DNA from: Bradyrhizobium sp. Ec3.3
GTDB taxonomy: Bacteria > Pseudomonadota > Alphaproteobacteria > Rhizobiales > Xanthobacteraceae
DNA length: 64,000 nucleotides
Assembly: GCF_000472925.1 (NCBI RefSeq)
Contig: NZ_AXAS01000003.1
Span: 245,339 to 309,338 of the forward strand
Direction: 5' to 3'
Below the pieces are notes generated by a model, which saw nothing but the letters and a program-made list of their open reading frames with translations, had not been told where the DNA came from and ran no database searches. The translations under genes and the position numbers were made by a program. This document shows, piece by piece, positions 43,420 through 51,740 of the stretch. Every line of letters begins with the position of its first letter. Position 1 is the first letter of the stretch.

Positions 43420-44592
43420 TTACTTCATCGCGCACTTGTCGTGGAAGCGGTCCTGGTCGTCCTTGACGATGGTGGCAACCGTCTTCAGCGCGAGCTGTCC
43501 GTCGGCGTCCTTCACGACGTCCTGGAGATAGAAGTTCTGGATCGGGATGTGGTTGTTGCCGTACTTGTACGGACCACGCAGCGACTTGAAGTTGGCCTTC
43601 TCCATCTCGGCCTTCATCGCGTCCTTCTTGCTGGTGTCACCCTTCACCGCCACGACCGCGCTGTTGATGAGCTGGGCCGCGTCGTAGGCTTGCGCTCCGT
43701 AATAGGTCGGGCGCAGGCTGGTGTACTTCTTGCGGTAATCGGCGACAAAGCGCTTGTTCTCGTCGTTCGGGAGATCGTTGACCCATTCCTGCGCGCCGGG
43801 GATACCCAGCGCATTCTCCTTCTGAAGCGGCAGCGACAGCTCGTCGACGGTGAACACCGTATAGAGCGGAATCTGGGTCTTCAGGCCCGCCTGCACATAT
43901 TGGTTGAGGAACTGCACGCCGGCCGCACCCGGATAGAACACGAAGATCGAATCCGCGCCCGAGGCGCGAGCCTTCGACAGCTCGGCGGAGAAATCGAGCT
44001 GGCTCGGCCACACCGTATATTCCTCGCCCTTGATCTCGCCCTTGAAGGTGCTCTTGACGCCCGCGAGCATGTCCTTGCCCGCGGCGTAGTTCGGTCCGAT
44101 CAGGAAGACGCTCTTGACGCCCTTCTGGTTCATGTACTGGCCCATCGCCTGCGGCGTCTGGTCGTTCTGCCAGGAGGTCGAGAACACGTAAGGAGAGCAG
44201 AGCTCGCCGGCGAGCTGCGACGGGCCGGCATTGGCCGAGATCAGGAAGGTCTTCGAATCCACCGCGGTCTTGAGCGAGGCGAGCAGCACGTTGGACCAGA
44301 TGTAGCCGACGATGAAATCGACCTTGTCGGACTGCACCAGCTTCTCGGTCTTCTGCTTGCCGACATCGGGCTTCTGCTGGTCGTCCTCGTAGATCACCTC
44401 GACCGGCTTGCCGTCCATCTTGCGGCCCAGATGGTCGAGCGCGAGCTCGAAGGAGTTGCGCATGTCGTTGCCAATCACCGCGGTCGGGCCGCTGAAGGTC
44501 GAGACGAAGCCGATCTTGATGGTGTCGCCGGCCGATGCCGGGCTTGCCAGCGCGAGCGCAGCCGCGCCCGCCAGCCAGAATGCCGTCCTCAT
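43420..44592 (-). CDS. ABC importer substrate-binding protein (LivK-like), orphan
   Basis: 390 residues from the ATG at 44592 (MRTAFWLAGAAAL), preceded by GGAGGGGAG. A signal peptide ends ASPASA-GD. The mature protein is a type I periplasmic binding protein of the hydrophobic amino acid family (IKIGFVSTFSGPTAVIGNDM). No permease or ATPase gene adjoins it. It could supply another importer, such as the binding-protein-less livFGMH unit at 19655-22991. Members of this group in related bacteria bind aromatic acids; the ligand is not readable here. Confidence 0.85.
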   Translation of the reverse strand: MRTAFWLAGAAALALASPASAGDTIKIGFVSTFSGPTAVIGNDMRNSFELALDHLGRKMDGKPVEVIYEDDQQKPDVGKQKTEKLVQSDKVDFIVGYIWSNVLLASLKTAVDSKTFLISANAGPSQLAGELCSPYVFSTSWQNDQTPQAMGQYMNQKGVKSVFLIGPNYAAGKDMLAGVKSTFKGEIKGEEYTVWPSQLDFSAELSKARASGADSIFVFYPGAAGVQFLNQYVQAGLKTQIPLYTVFTVDELSLPLQKENALGIPGAQEWVNDLPNDENKRFVADYRKKYTSLRPTYYGAQAYDAAQLINSAVVAVKGDTSKKDAMKAEMEKANFKSLRGPYKYGNNHIPIQNFYLQDVVKDADGQLALKTVATIVKDDQDRFHDKCAMK

Positions 44593-44896
44593 AACCACTC
44601 CCCTCCTCAATTTTCATTGCCCCGAAATGGCGGATGGCCGCTTCCGGTTCGTTCTGTTTAGGACGCAAAATCGTGTGAGCCGTCAATGGCTCAGCGCCCG
44701 CCCCTGCACCATAATTCGCCCTCATCCCGGATGGCAAGAAATATAGTTCTACTCCCTTCGACGAGGGCTGCGGCGCTTTTTCGCGGTCTCGTCGATACGA
44801 CGTCGCTATTCCTCAATTGATGACGGCTATTGGACCGCGACCCCGTCTTCGCTCTTTAATGAGCGGCGCGCACCCAGCGAATCGAGGGCAGCTTTC
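44593..44896. other. Divergent intergenic region
   Basis: About 300 bases between the orphan binding-protein gene (minus) and the NADH dehydrogenase gene (plus). It must hold both promoters. I see no strong palindrome or repeat and no gene. Confidence 0.4.
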
Positions 44897-46162
44897 ATGA
44901 CTGCGAAACCCCACCGCGTCGTCATTGTCGGAGCCGGCTTCGGCGGGCTGGAGACGACCTACCGGCTCAGCGGCGTGCCGGTCGAGATCACGCTGATCGA
45001 CCGCCGCAATCATCACCTGTTTCAACCGCTGCTCTACCAGGTCGCGACCGCTTCGCTCGCGACCAGCGATATTGCCTGGCCGGTCCGCCACCTCATGCGG
45101 GCGCGGCGCGAAGTGACGACGCTGTTTGCGACCGTGAACGGCGTCGATGCCGAGCGGCGCGCCGTGCTGCTCGATGACGGCAGCGAAGTTCCTTACGACA
45201 CGCTGGTGCTCGCGACCGGCGTCCGCCACGCTTATTTCGGCCACGACGAATGGGAGCAGTGGGCACCCGGCTTGAAGACGCTGGAGGATGCGACCACGCT
45301 GCGCCGTCACATCCTGGTCGCGTTCGAGCGCGCCGAGCGCGAGACCGATCCGGAGCGCCGCGCCGCGCGGCTGACCTTCGTCATCATCGGCGCCGGTCCG
45401 ACCGGCGTCGAGCTTGCCGGCACCATCGCCGAGATGGCGCATCACACCCTGCCGGGCGATTTTCGCAACATCGACACGCGCAAGGCGCGCGTCGTGCTGA
45501 TCGAGGCGGGACCGCGCGTGCTCGCCGGCTTTGCCGACGATCTCTCGGCCTATGCACAGGCTTCGCTGGAGAAGATCGGCGTCGAGGTCGTGCTGGGGCA
45601 GCCCGTCACCGAGGTTGACCGCGACGGCGTGGTCTATGGCGGACAGCGGCTCAACGCGAAAACCAAGATCTGGGCGGCCGGCGTGCGCGCCTCGCCCGCC
45701 GCCGAATGGCTGAACGCGCCGGCGGACCGCGCGGGACGCGTGGAGGTCGAAGGCGACCTGACGGTGCCGGGCCATCCGGATGTCTTCGCCATCGGCGACA
45801 CCGTCACGATTCCCGCCTGGGACGGCAAGCCCGTGCCCGGCATCGCGCCGGCGGCCAAACAGCAGGGACGCTACGTTGCAAACCTCATCAAGGCTCGGCT
45901 GCGCGGCGAGAAGCTCGGCCCCTTCCGCTACAAGCATGCCGGCAGCCTCGCGCAGATCGGCAAGCGTCTCGCGGTGATCGATTTCGGCCGCGTAAAGCTG
46001 CGCGGCGCGATCGCGTGGTGGATCTGGGGCATCGCCCACATCTACTTCCTGATCGGCCTGCGCCATCGGCTCGCCGTCGCGCTGACCTGGCTCTGGATCT
46101 ACGTCCGCGACCAGCGCGCCGCCCGCCTGATCACGCAAGGCAGCAGCAAGGTGTCGGGGTGA
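44897..46162 (+). CDS. Type II NADH dehydrogenase-like NAD(P)/FAD-dependent oxidoreductase
   Basis: 421 residues. The FAD-binding GAGFGG (13-18) and NAD-binding GAGPTGVELAG (near 170) loops and the second FAD motif VFAIGDT (near 300) are in place. HLFQPLLYQVATA (about 44-56) is the quinone-site hallmark of NDH-2. The C-terminal hydrophobic stretch (WWIWGIAHIYFLIGL) is the membrane-associating end. The enzyme passes electrons from NADH to quinone without pumping protons. It stands alone. Confidence 0.88.
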   Translation: MTAKPHRVVIVGAGFGGLETTYRLSGVPVEITLIDRRNHHLFQPLLYQVATASLATSDIAWPVRHLMRARREVTTLFATVNGVDAERRAVLLDDGSEVPYDTLVLATGVRHAYFGHDEWEQWAPGLKTLEDATTLRRHILVAFERAERETDPERRAARLTFVIIGAGPTGVELAGTIAEMAHHTLPGDFRNIDTRKARVVLIEAGPRVLAGFADDLSAYAQASLEKIGVEVVLGQPVTEVDRDGVVYGGQRLNAKTKIWAAGVRASPAAEWLNAPADRAGRVEVEGDLTVPGHPDVFAIGDTVTIPAWDGKPVPGIAPAAKQQGRYVANLIKARLRGEKLGPFRYKHAGSLAQIGKRLAVIDFGRVKLRGAIAWWIWGIAHIYFLIGLRHRLAVALTWLWIYVRDQRAARLITQGSSKVSG

Positions 46163-46167
46163 CGTTC

Positions 46168-46198
46168 CTCTCCCTCTGCCCGTTCTTACGGGGAGAGG
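46168..46198. repeat. Short gene-end hairpin, family E
   Basis: CTCTCCCTCTGCCCG and CGGGGAGAG around TTCTTA. It lies in the convergent gap between the NADH dehydrogenase and cyclase genes, so it can terminate both. Confidence 0.65.
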
Positions 46199-46205
46199 TG
46201 ACGCC

Positions 46206-46982
46206 TCAGCCGTCGATGATCGCCACTGCGCGGGTCCAGCCGGCCGACGCGCGCGCGATCTTGACTGGAAAGCACGACACAGTGAATCCGGTCGAGGGCA
46301 GGAGCTCCAGATTGTGCAGCTTCTCCAGATGGCAGTAGCCGGTGTGCCGGCCGGCCTTGTGCCCCTCCCAGATCAACGAGGCATCCCTGGTTTCGGCATA
46401 CTTCTGCGCGGTGAAGACAAAGGGGGCGTCCCAGCTCCAGGCATCCGTTCCGGTCAGCCGCACGCCGCGATCCAGGAGGTACATCGTCGCCTCATACCCC
46501 AGGCCGCAACCGGAACTGACGTAGTCGGGCAGGCCGAACCTGGCGCCGGCACGGGTGTTGACGACGACGATCTCAAGCGGCTTCAGCGTGTGGCCGATAC
46601 GCTCGAGCTCGACTTCGACGTCCTTGGCGGTCGCCACATGACCGTCCGGCAGATGCCGGAAATCGAGCTTCACGCCCGGCTGGAAACACCATTCCAGCGG
46701 CACCTCGTCGATGGTCCACGACGACTGGCCGCGATTCATCGTCGGGTGAAAGTGCCAGGGCGCATCCAGATGGGTACCATTATGGGTCGACAGCGTCACG
46801 TGCTCGACCGCCCAGCCCTGCCCGTCCGGCAGATCCTCCGCCTTCAGGCCTGCAAAGAATTGCAGCATGCCCGGCAGGCCTTGCTGGTGATCGATGTACT
46901 GAATGGTTGGCCGGTTGCCAGGGGGATCCGCTGGCACATCGTTCTGCAACGGGACCGAGATGTCGATGATTCGCCTTGCCAT
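46206..46982 (-). CDS. Cyclase family protein (kynurenine-formamidase-like)
   Basis: 258 residues. The metal-binding motif HNGTHLDAPWHF (about 85-96) matches HxGTHxDxPxH of the cyclase/arylformamidase family, which hydrolyses amide or lactone-type bonds. No signal peptide. It lies 11 bases after the MFS gene on the same strand and near a FAH-family hydrolase and a GntR gene, so it is probably part of a ring-cleavage-product pathway. The substrate is unknown; kynurenine metabolism is not otherwise indicated. Confidence 0.85.
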   Translation of the reverse strand: MARRIIDISVPLQNDVPADPPGNRPTIQYIDHQQGLPGMLQFFAGLKAEDLPDGQGWAVEHVTLSTHNGTHLDAPWHFHPTMNRGQSSWTIDEVPLEWCFQPGVKLDFRHLPDGHVATAKDVEVELERIGHTLKPLEIVVVNTRAGARFGLPDYVSSGCGLGYEATMYLLDRGVRLTGTDAWSWDAPFVFTAQKYAETRDASLIWEGHKAGRHTGYCHLEKLHNLELLPSTGFTVSCFPVKIARASAGWTRAVAIIDG

Positions 46983-46993
46983 GTCTCTTGATC

Positions 46994-48250
46994 CTACGAC
47001 GTTCCCTGCATTTCGTTGTCAGACGTCCCGACAAAGCGCGGCAATGTCCCGAGAGACAATGCCCCGAAAACGAGACACGCCACCATCAGCCAAAGTGCGG
47101 CCTCGTAGTTCTTGTTGAGGTCGAACAGGCGTCCCATGACGGCGGGGCCAGCAGCCGCGCCGACGCTGAACAGCGAATAGGCCAATCCATAGAGGAAGCC
47201 GTAATTGCGCATGCCGAAGTAGCGCGCGGTCAGGTAGGCGATGAGATCGATTTCCGCGCCGAAGGCAAAGCCGATCAGCAGTGCAGCGACCGGAGCGCCT
47301 TGCGCACCACCGTAGTTGAGAAGCGCGCAGCCTGCTGCCGCAACCAAGAAGACTGTGCAAGCCACGTAGGGCGCAAAGATGCGATCAATGCCCCATCCGA
47401 TCAGCACACGCCCGGCAATGACGCCGACACCGATCAGCGAGGCGACGCCGGCGGCGGTCGACAGCGGCACGCCGGCATCCCGCAGCAGCGGTACCAGATG
47501 AACGACCGTTCCCGATATGGCTGCCGCAACGGCGAGGAACCCAATCGCGATGGTCCAGAAGACGCGAGACCGTAGCGCCTCCCAGCGTCCGGCGCCCGCC
47601 GTGACAGTACGCGTCGGCTGCATCGCGCCTTCCAGATCGCGGAAGCCGAAATAGACCAGGGGCCAGGCCACAGCGGCGAGCGCAGCCAGGACGATGAAGC
47701 CCGCGTGCCAGCCAAATGACGCGATCTGCGAGGCGAGCAGCGGCGGCAAGGCCAGTGCAGAGATCCCGCCTCCGGCCAATACGATGCCGAGCGCCAGACC
47801 GCGCGACGCGCTGAAGTTGGCGTTGACGACCCGGGTGTAGACGACCGGCGTCGTGCCGCCGCCGAAACATCCGGCGGCAAAGAACAATGCATAAAAGGCG
47901 GAGATGGACTCGTTGAGGCTGCCGAGACCGACCATGCTCAGCACCAAGAGCGGGATCGATATCAGCGCGACGATCCGCGCGCCGAACCTGTCGATCAGCG
48001 AGCCGACGACCGGCCCGGAAACGACGAGGCCGGCGGTGAGGTAGATCAAGGCGCCGGAAATCTGCCCGCGGTTCCAGTTGAACTCTCGCTGCAGCGGCTC
48101 GAAAAATACCCCGATGCTGTAGAACAAGAGAGACGACGCGCCGACCGCGATGCCGACGAGCGCCATGGCCAGGATGAACCAGCCGCGGGTGATCTCATGC
48201 TTCCGCAGCCCGACTGGATGATCGATCAAACTCACAACTCCCTCCCTCAT
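46994..48250 (-). CDS. MFS transporter
   Basis: 418 residues, about 12 hydrophobic segments. The N-terminal half has FFEPLQREFNWNRGQISGAL and a GSLIDRFGAR loop (the motif A position), typical of oxalate/formate-antiporter-like and monocarboxylate MFS carriers. The start ATG at 48250 follows AGGGAGAATTCAGT. It is in the same unit as the cyclase gene and downstream of the GntR gene, so it probably imports the pathway's substrate, an organic acid. Confidence 0.88.
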   Translation of the reverse strand: MREGVVSLIDHPVGLRKHEITRGWFILAMALVGIAVGASSLLFYSIGVFFEPLQREFNWNRGQISGALIYLTAGLVVSGPVVGSLIDRFGARIVALISIPLLVLSMVGLGSLNESISAFYALFFAAGCFGGGTTPVVYTRVVNANFSASRGLALGIVLAGGGISALALPPLLASQIASFGWHAGFIVLAALAAVAWPLVYFGFRDLEGAMQPTRTVTAGAGRWEALRSRVFWTIAIGFLAVAAAISGTVVHLVPLLRDAGVPLSTAAGVASLIGVGVIAGRVLIGWGIDRIFAPYVACTVFLVAAAGCALLNYGGAQGAPVAALLIGFAFGAEIDLIAYLTARYFGMRNYGFLYGLAYSLFSVGAAAGPAVMGRLFDLNKNYEAALWLMVACLVFGALSLGTLPRFVGTSDNEMQGTS

Positions 48251-48308
48251 ACTGAATTCTCCCTGCGCTCTTTGCTTTGGGTTCTGTCGCGCAGATGCTG
48301 GCTTCGCT

Positions 48309-48968
48309 CTAGTCGGGCATCGCCCCGTAGATGTCGCTGTAGGTGCGCTGGAGATGAGCCGTGAGCTTGGTCACGGCGGCGCTGGCGGAACGCGACAGGA
48401 CGACGTTGGCGAGCGCCTCGTGCTCGGCAACGAAGTCCTGCGCGACGACGGCATTCGAGAGCATCAGATTGCGATACCGCGACGCCTGATCGTAGAGCTG
48501 ACTTGCCAGCCCAACGGTTCGCGGCGAACTGCAAGCCGCGATCAGGCCGGCATGAAATAATTTGTGAACCCTGTCGAGCTCGGGCGTATTCTTCAGAATC
48601 CTGGATCGACCGGCGACACGCTTGAGCTGGTGCAGGCAGGAGACGATCTCTCCCTCCCATTTCGCATCGCCATGTCGGATCGACTGGCGCAGCGCCGCCG
48701 CTTCGAGCGCAATTCGCGTCGATGTGATGTCGGCGAGATCCGTGTCGCTCATGGGCGCCACACGGAATCCACGCTGCCCCACCGCGATCACCAGCCCCTT
48801 TGACGCGAGCCGCGACAATGCCTCGCGGGCCGGCGTCTGGCTGACGCCGTAGTCAGCCGCGATGTCTGCGATCTTGAGCTTGGCGCCCGGGCGCAGCTCG
48901 CCCTTGACGATGGCGACTTCCAACGCTGCTTCGGCGCGCTCGGTAAGGGTCGCGCTTTCCTGATCCAT
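48309..48968 (-). CDS. GntR family (FCD type) transcriptional regulator
   Basis: 219 residues. An N-terminal winged helix (about 10-72, DIAADYGVSQTPAREALSRL) is followed by an FCD effector domain (about 80-210), where acidic and histidine residues normally bind a metal. It is divergent from the FAH-family gene and upstream of the MFS-cyclase unit in the same direction. An AT-rich inverted repeat lies in the gap. It likely represses the four-gene group in response to an organic acid. Confidence 0.88.
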   Translation of the reverse strand: MDQESATLTERAEAALEVAIVKGELRPGAKLKIADIAADYGVSQTPAREALSRLASKGLVIAVGQRGFRVAPMSDTDLADITSTRIALEAAALRQSIRHGDAKWEGEIVSCLHQLKRVAGRSRILKNTPELDRVHKLFHAGLIAACSSPRTVGLASQLYDQASRYRNLMLSNAVVAQDFVAEHEALANVVLSRSASAAVTKLTAHLQRTYSDIYGAMPD

Positions 48969-49032
48969 GGACCTTGCCTTCGCTGATGGTCGTCCTGGGC
49001 TTGCGGACGAACGGCTGGCATTGACAACTTTG

Positions 49033-49055
49033 TATATTTTAGTGAAGAAAATATA
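49033..49055. promoter_or_regulatory. AT-rich inverted repeat in the GntR/FAH divergent promoter
   Basis: TATATTTT (49033-49040) and AAAATATA (49048-49055) are perfect 8-bp arms around AGTGAAG, just before the AAGGAG ribosome site of the FAH gene. A TTGACA lies at 49021-49026. The site overlaps the expected promoter, so it is a good candidate for the GntR operator. Confidence 0.5.
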
Positions 49056-49073
49056 TTTTTCAAGGAGCCCTCA

Positions 49074-50060
49074 ATGAAACTTGCGACATTCGTTCCGCCT
49101 GGCGGGTCTGCCCGACCCGGCGCGATCATCGACACTGCTGGAGGTCAGCGGGTGCTCGACCTTGTGGCCGCGGCGACACGAACGGGCCGCGCGGATGCCG
49201 TTGGCGCGAGCCTGCTGCAATTGATCGAGGCGGGAGAAGCAGCTCTCGAAGCCACGCGTCGGGTGGTGGAAGCCTGTGCGGCGGACGAGGACATCTCCTC
49301 CCCGCTCGACCGCATCAGGCTCTTGGCTCCGGTCCCCGAGCCGCCGCAAATGCGCGATTTTTCGGTCTTTCCCGGGCACATCCGCGAAGCTCCGGCGGGC
49401 ATGGCGCGCATCGCGCAGCGGAAGGGGGTCGCAAGCGATGCGCCCAGACGACCACTCCAGGAGGTGCCCCAAGTCTACCGCGAGCGGCCGATCTACTACA
49501 TCACCAACCGCTTCAGCGTGTCCGGCCCGGACGCGACGGTGCCGTGGCCCGCGTACAGCGAGCTGATGGATTTCGAGCTCGAGTTCGGGATTTTCCTGTC
49601 GAAGGGAGGATGCGACATCCCGCTCGCGAAGGCGCGTGAGCACATCTTCGGCTACACGATCTACAATGACTTCTCCGCGCGCGACACGCAGTTTGAGGAA
49701 ATGCGGGGCATGCTCGGCCCCGCCAAAGGCAAGAGCTTCGATGCCGGCAACGTGATCGGCCCCTGGATCGTGACCTCGGACGAAATTCCCGATCCCTACA
49801 ATCTTGCCATGCGTGCACGCGTCAATGGCGAGATCTGGACTGACAGCACGAGCAGCGGCATGCTGCACTCCTTCGAGGACATGATCGCCCATGTCTCGCG
49901 CGGCGAGACGTTGCGGGCGGGTGAATTCATGGGCTCAGGTACGGTCGGCGGCGGCTGCGGCCTCGAGCTCGATCGCTGGTTGCACCATGGCGATACCGTC
50001 GAGCTCGAGGTCGAGAGGATCGGCAGACTGCGCAATCAGGTGCTCCGCAGGGATGTCTGA
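49074..50060 (+). CDS. Fumarylacetoacetate hydrolase (FAH) family protein
   Basis: 328 residues. FAH-fold markers are MDFELEFGIFL with the metal-binding glutamates (about 163-172), IYNDFSARDTQ (about 198-208), KSFDAGNVIGPW and the closing GTVGGGCGLELDRWL. FAH-family enzymes cleave C-C bonds of acyl pyruvates or hydrate 2-oxo-enoates of aromatic meta-cleavage. AAGGAG precedes the ATG by eight bases. It is divergent from the GntR gene. With the cyclase and MFS carrier it suggests breakdown of a ring-fission product or small keto acid. Confidence 0.87.
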   Translation: MKLATFVPPGGSARPGAIIDTAGGQRVLDLVAAATRTGRADAVGASLLQLIEAGEAALEATRRVVEACAADEDISSPLDRIRLLAPVPEPPQMRDFSVFPGHIREAPAGMARIAQRKGVASDAPRRPLQEVPQVYRERPIYYITNRFSVSGPDATVPWPAYSELMDFELEFGIFLSKGGCDIPLAKAREHIFGYTIYNDFSARDTQFEEMRGMLGPAKGKSFDAGNVIGPWIVTSDEIPDPYNLAMRARVNGEIWTDSTSSGMLHSFEDMIAHVSRGETLRAGEFMGSGTVGGGCGLELDRWLHHGDTVELEVERIGRLRNQVLRRDV

Positions 50061-50080
50061 ACCGCGACGCTCTTGCAAAC

Positions 50081-50109
50081 TCCTTCTTCTCCCCTTGTAA
50101 GGGGAGAAG
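50081..50109. repeat. Short gene-end hairpin, family E
   Basis: CTTCTTCTCCCC and GGGGAGAAG pair around TTGTAA. It lies in the convergent gap between the FAH and binding-protein genes and can end both transcripts. Confidence 0.65.
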
Positions 50110-50133
50110 TGCCGCGGATACTCGCGGCTGCAA

Positions 50134-51348
50134 TTACTTCACCAGCGAACACCCACCCTCCGCCATCGGCCGGAAGGCCTGATCCGCAGGGATCGTCGAG
50201 ACCAACTTGTAATAGTCGTACGGATATTTCGACTCCTCCGGCTTCTTCACCTCGAACAGGTACATCGGGTGCACGACGCGGCCGTCCTGGCGGATCGCAG
50301 TGTCGCCGAACAGCTTGTCCTTGCCTTGGAACTTCTTCATCTCCGGCACGACAGCCCCAGCATTATCGCTGCCGGTTGCGGCAACCGCGTTGAGATAGGC
50401 GAGCGTCGAGGCATAGACGCCGGCCTGGTTGCCGCTCGGCATCTTGCCGTTCATGCCGGGGCGCGCGGCAAAGCGTTTTGCGAAGGCGCGGGTGTCGTCG
50501 TTCATGTCCCAGTAGAAGGCTTCCATGAGCTGGAGGCCTTGAGCGACCTTCAAACCCATGCCGTGAACGTCGTTGATGAAGAGCAGGAAGGCGACGAGCT
50601 TCTGCCCGCTCTGCTGGATGCCGAACTCGGCGGCCTGCTTCACTGCGTTGATGGTGTCGCCGCCGGCATTGGCGAGGCCAATCACCTGCGCCTTCGAGCC
50701 CTGCGCCTGCAGCAGGAACGAGGCGAAATCGGAGGTGCCGAGCGGATGTTTTGAGGAGCCGATCACCTTGCCGCCATGCGCCTCGATGTATTTCTGCGCC
50801 TCTGACTCGATACCCTTGCCGAGCGCGAAGTCGACCGTGAGGAAGTACCATTCTTTGCCGCCGCGCGAGACCATCGCGGCCGCCGTGGTATTGCCGGTCG
50901 CCCAGGTGTCGTTGACCCATTGGATGGTGTTGGGCGAGCAGGCCTTGCCGGTGAGGTCGGCACTTGCCGTGGACGATGCCAGGAACGTCATGCGGCTGTC
51001 GCGCAGCAGCGTGTTGATGGAGAGACCGACCGCCGAATTCGGCACGTCGACGATCGCATCGACGCCCTCGACATCGAGCCATTTGCGCGCGATTGCCGCG
51101 CCGACATCGGCCTTGTTCTGGTGGTCGGCATAGACGATCTCGACCTTGATGTTCTTTCCCCCGCCATTGAAGTCCTCGGCCGCCATGCGCGCGGCTTCGA
51201 CAGAGCCCATGCCGTTGGTGTCCTGAAAAATGCCGGAAATGTCGTTGAGCACGCCGATACGTACGACATTGTCGGATATTTCGGCGCTGGCCGAGCCGGC
51301 AATCAGGCATGCCGCAAGCGCAAGCGTCCACTTCAAGTGCCTCATCAT
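50134..51348 (-). CDS. ABC importer substrate-binding protein (LivK-like) of the P450 cluster
   Basis: 404 residues, signal peptide MMRHLKWTLALAACLIAGSA with cleavage near SAS-AE. Type I periplasmic binding protein of the hydrophobic amino acid family (VVRIGVLNDISGIFQDTNG). It lies downstream of the P450 and ferredoxin genes on the same strand (59-base gap). That position suggests it binds a 4-substituted benzoate, the P450's likely substrate. No permease or ATPase genes accompany it, so it must work with an importer encoded elsewhere. Confidence 0.87.
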   Translation of the reverse strand: MMRHLKWTLALAACLIAGSASAEISDNVVRIGVLNDISGIFQDTNGMGSVEAARMAAEDFNGGGKNIKVEIVYADHQNKADVGAAIARKWLDVEGVDAIVDVPNSAVGLSINTLLRDSRMTFLASSTASADLTGKACSPNTIQWVNDTWATGNTTAAAMVSRGGKEWYFLTVDFALGKGIESEAQKYIEAHGGKVIGSSKHPLGTSDFASFLLQAQGSKAQVIGLANAGGDTINAVKQAAEFGIQQSGQKLVAFLLFINDVHGMGLKVAQGLQLMEAFYWDMNDDTRAFAKRFAARPGMNGKMPSGNQAGVYASTLAYLNAVAATGSDNAGAVVPEMKKFQGKDKLFGDTAIRQDGRVVHPMYLFEVKKPEESKYPYDYYKLVSTIPADQAFRPMAEGGCSLVK

Positions 51349-51407
51349 TCCCTCTCCTGTTGAATTTTCGGTCGTGCCACCGGTCGTTGCCGAGGGCGAT
51401 CAGAACG

Positions 51408-51731
51408 TTAGACCTGCCGCTCCGGCAGGCGCAGCACGAGCCCGTCGAGCTCGTGTGTGATCCTGATCTGGCAGGACAGCCGGCTGTTGGCCATGCGCTC
51501 GGCGGCGGCGCCGTCGAGCAGCGCGTCCTCGTCATCCGCCATCGCCGGCAGGCGCGCGAGCCAGCCGTCGTCGACATAGACATGGCAGGTCGCGCACATC
51601 GTGTTGCCGCCGCATTCGGCCAAAATGCCGTCGAGGCCGTGGCGGGTCGCGGCGTGCATGGCGCTCTCGCCGTCGCTGACGTCAACACGATCGGTTTTGC
51701 CGCCGGAATGGATGAAGGTGATCGCAGGCAT
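51408..51731 (-). CDS. [2Fe-2S] ferredoxin, partner of the CYP199A-like P450
   Basis: 107 residues from the ATG at 51731, preceded by GAGGA. The cluster ligands are in CGGNTMCATC (three cysteines, about 40-49) plus a later Cys in RLSCQI, as in the adrenodoxin/putidaredoxin type. In Rhodopseudomonas palustris the equivalent is palustrisredoxin (Pux), which hands electrons to CYP199A2. Nine bases separate it from the P450 gene. No ferredoxin reductase gene is adjacent. Confidence 0.9.
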   Translation of the reverse strand: MPAITFIHSGGKTDRVDVSDGESAMHAATRHGLDGILAECGGNTMCATCHVYVDDGWLARLPAMADDEDALLDGAAAERMANSRLSCQIRITHELDGLVLRLPERQV

Positions 51732-51740
51732 CAAAGATCC

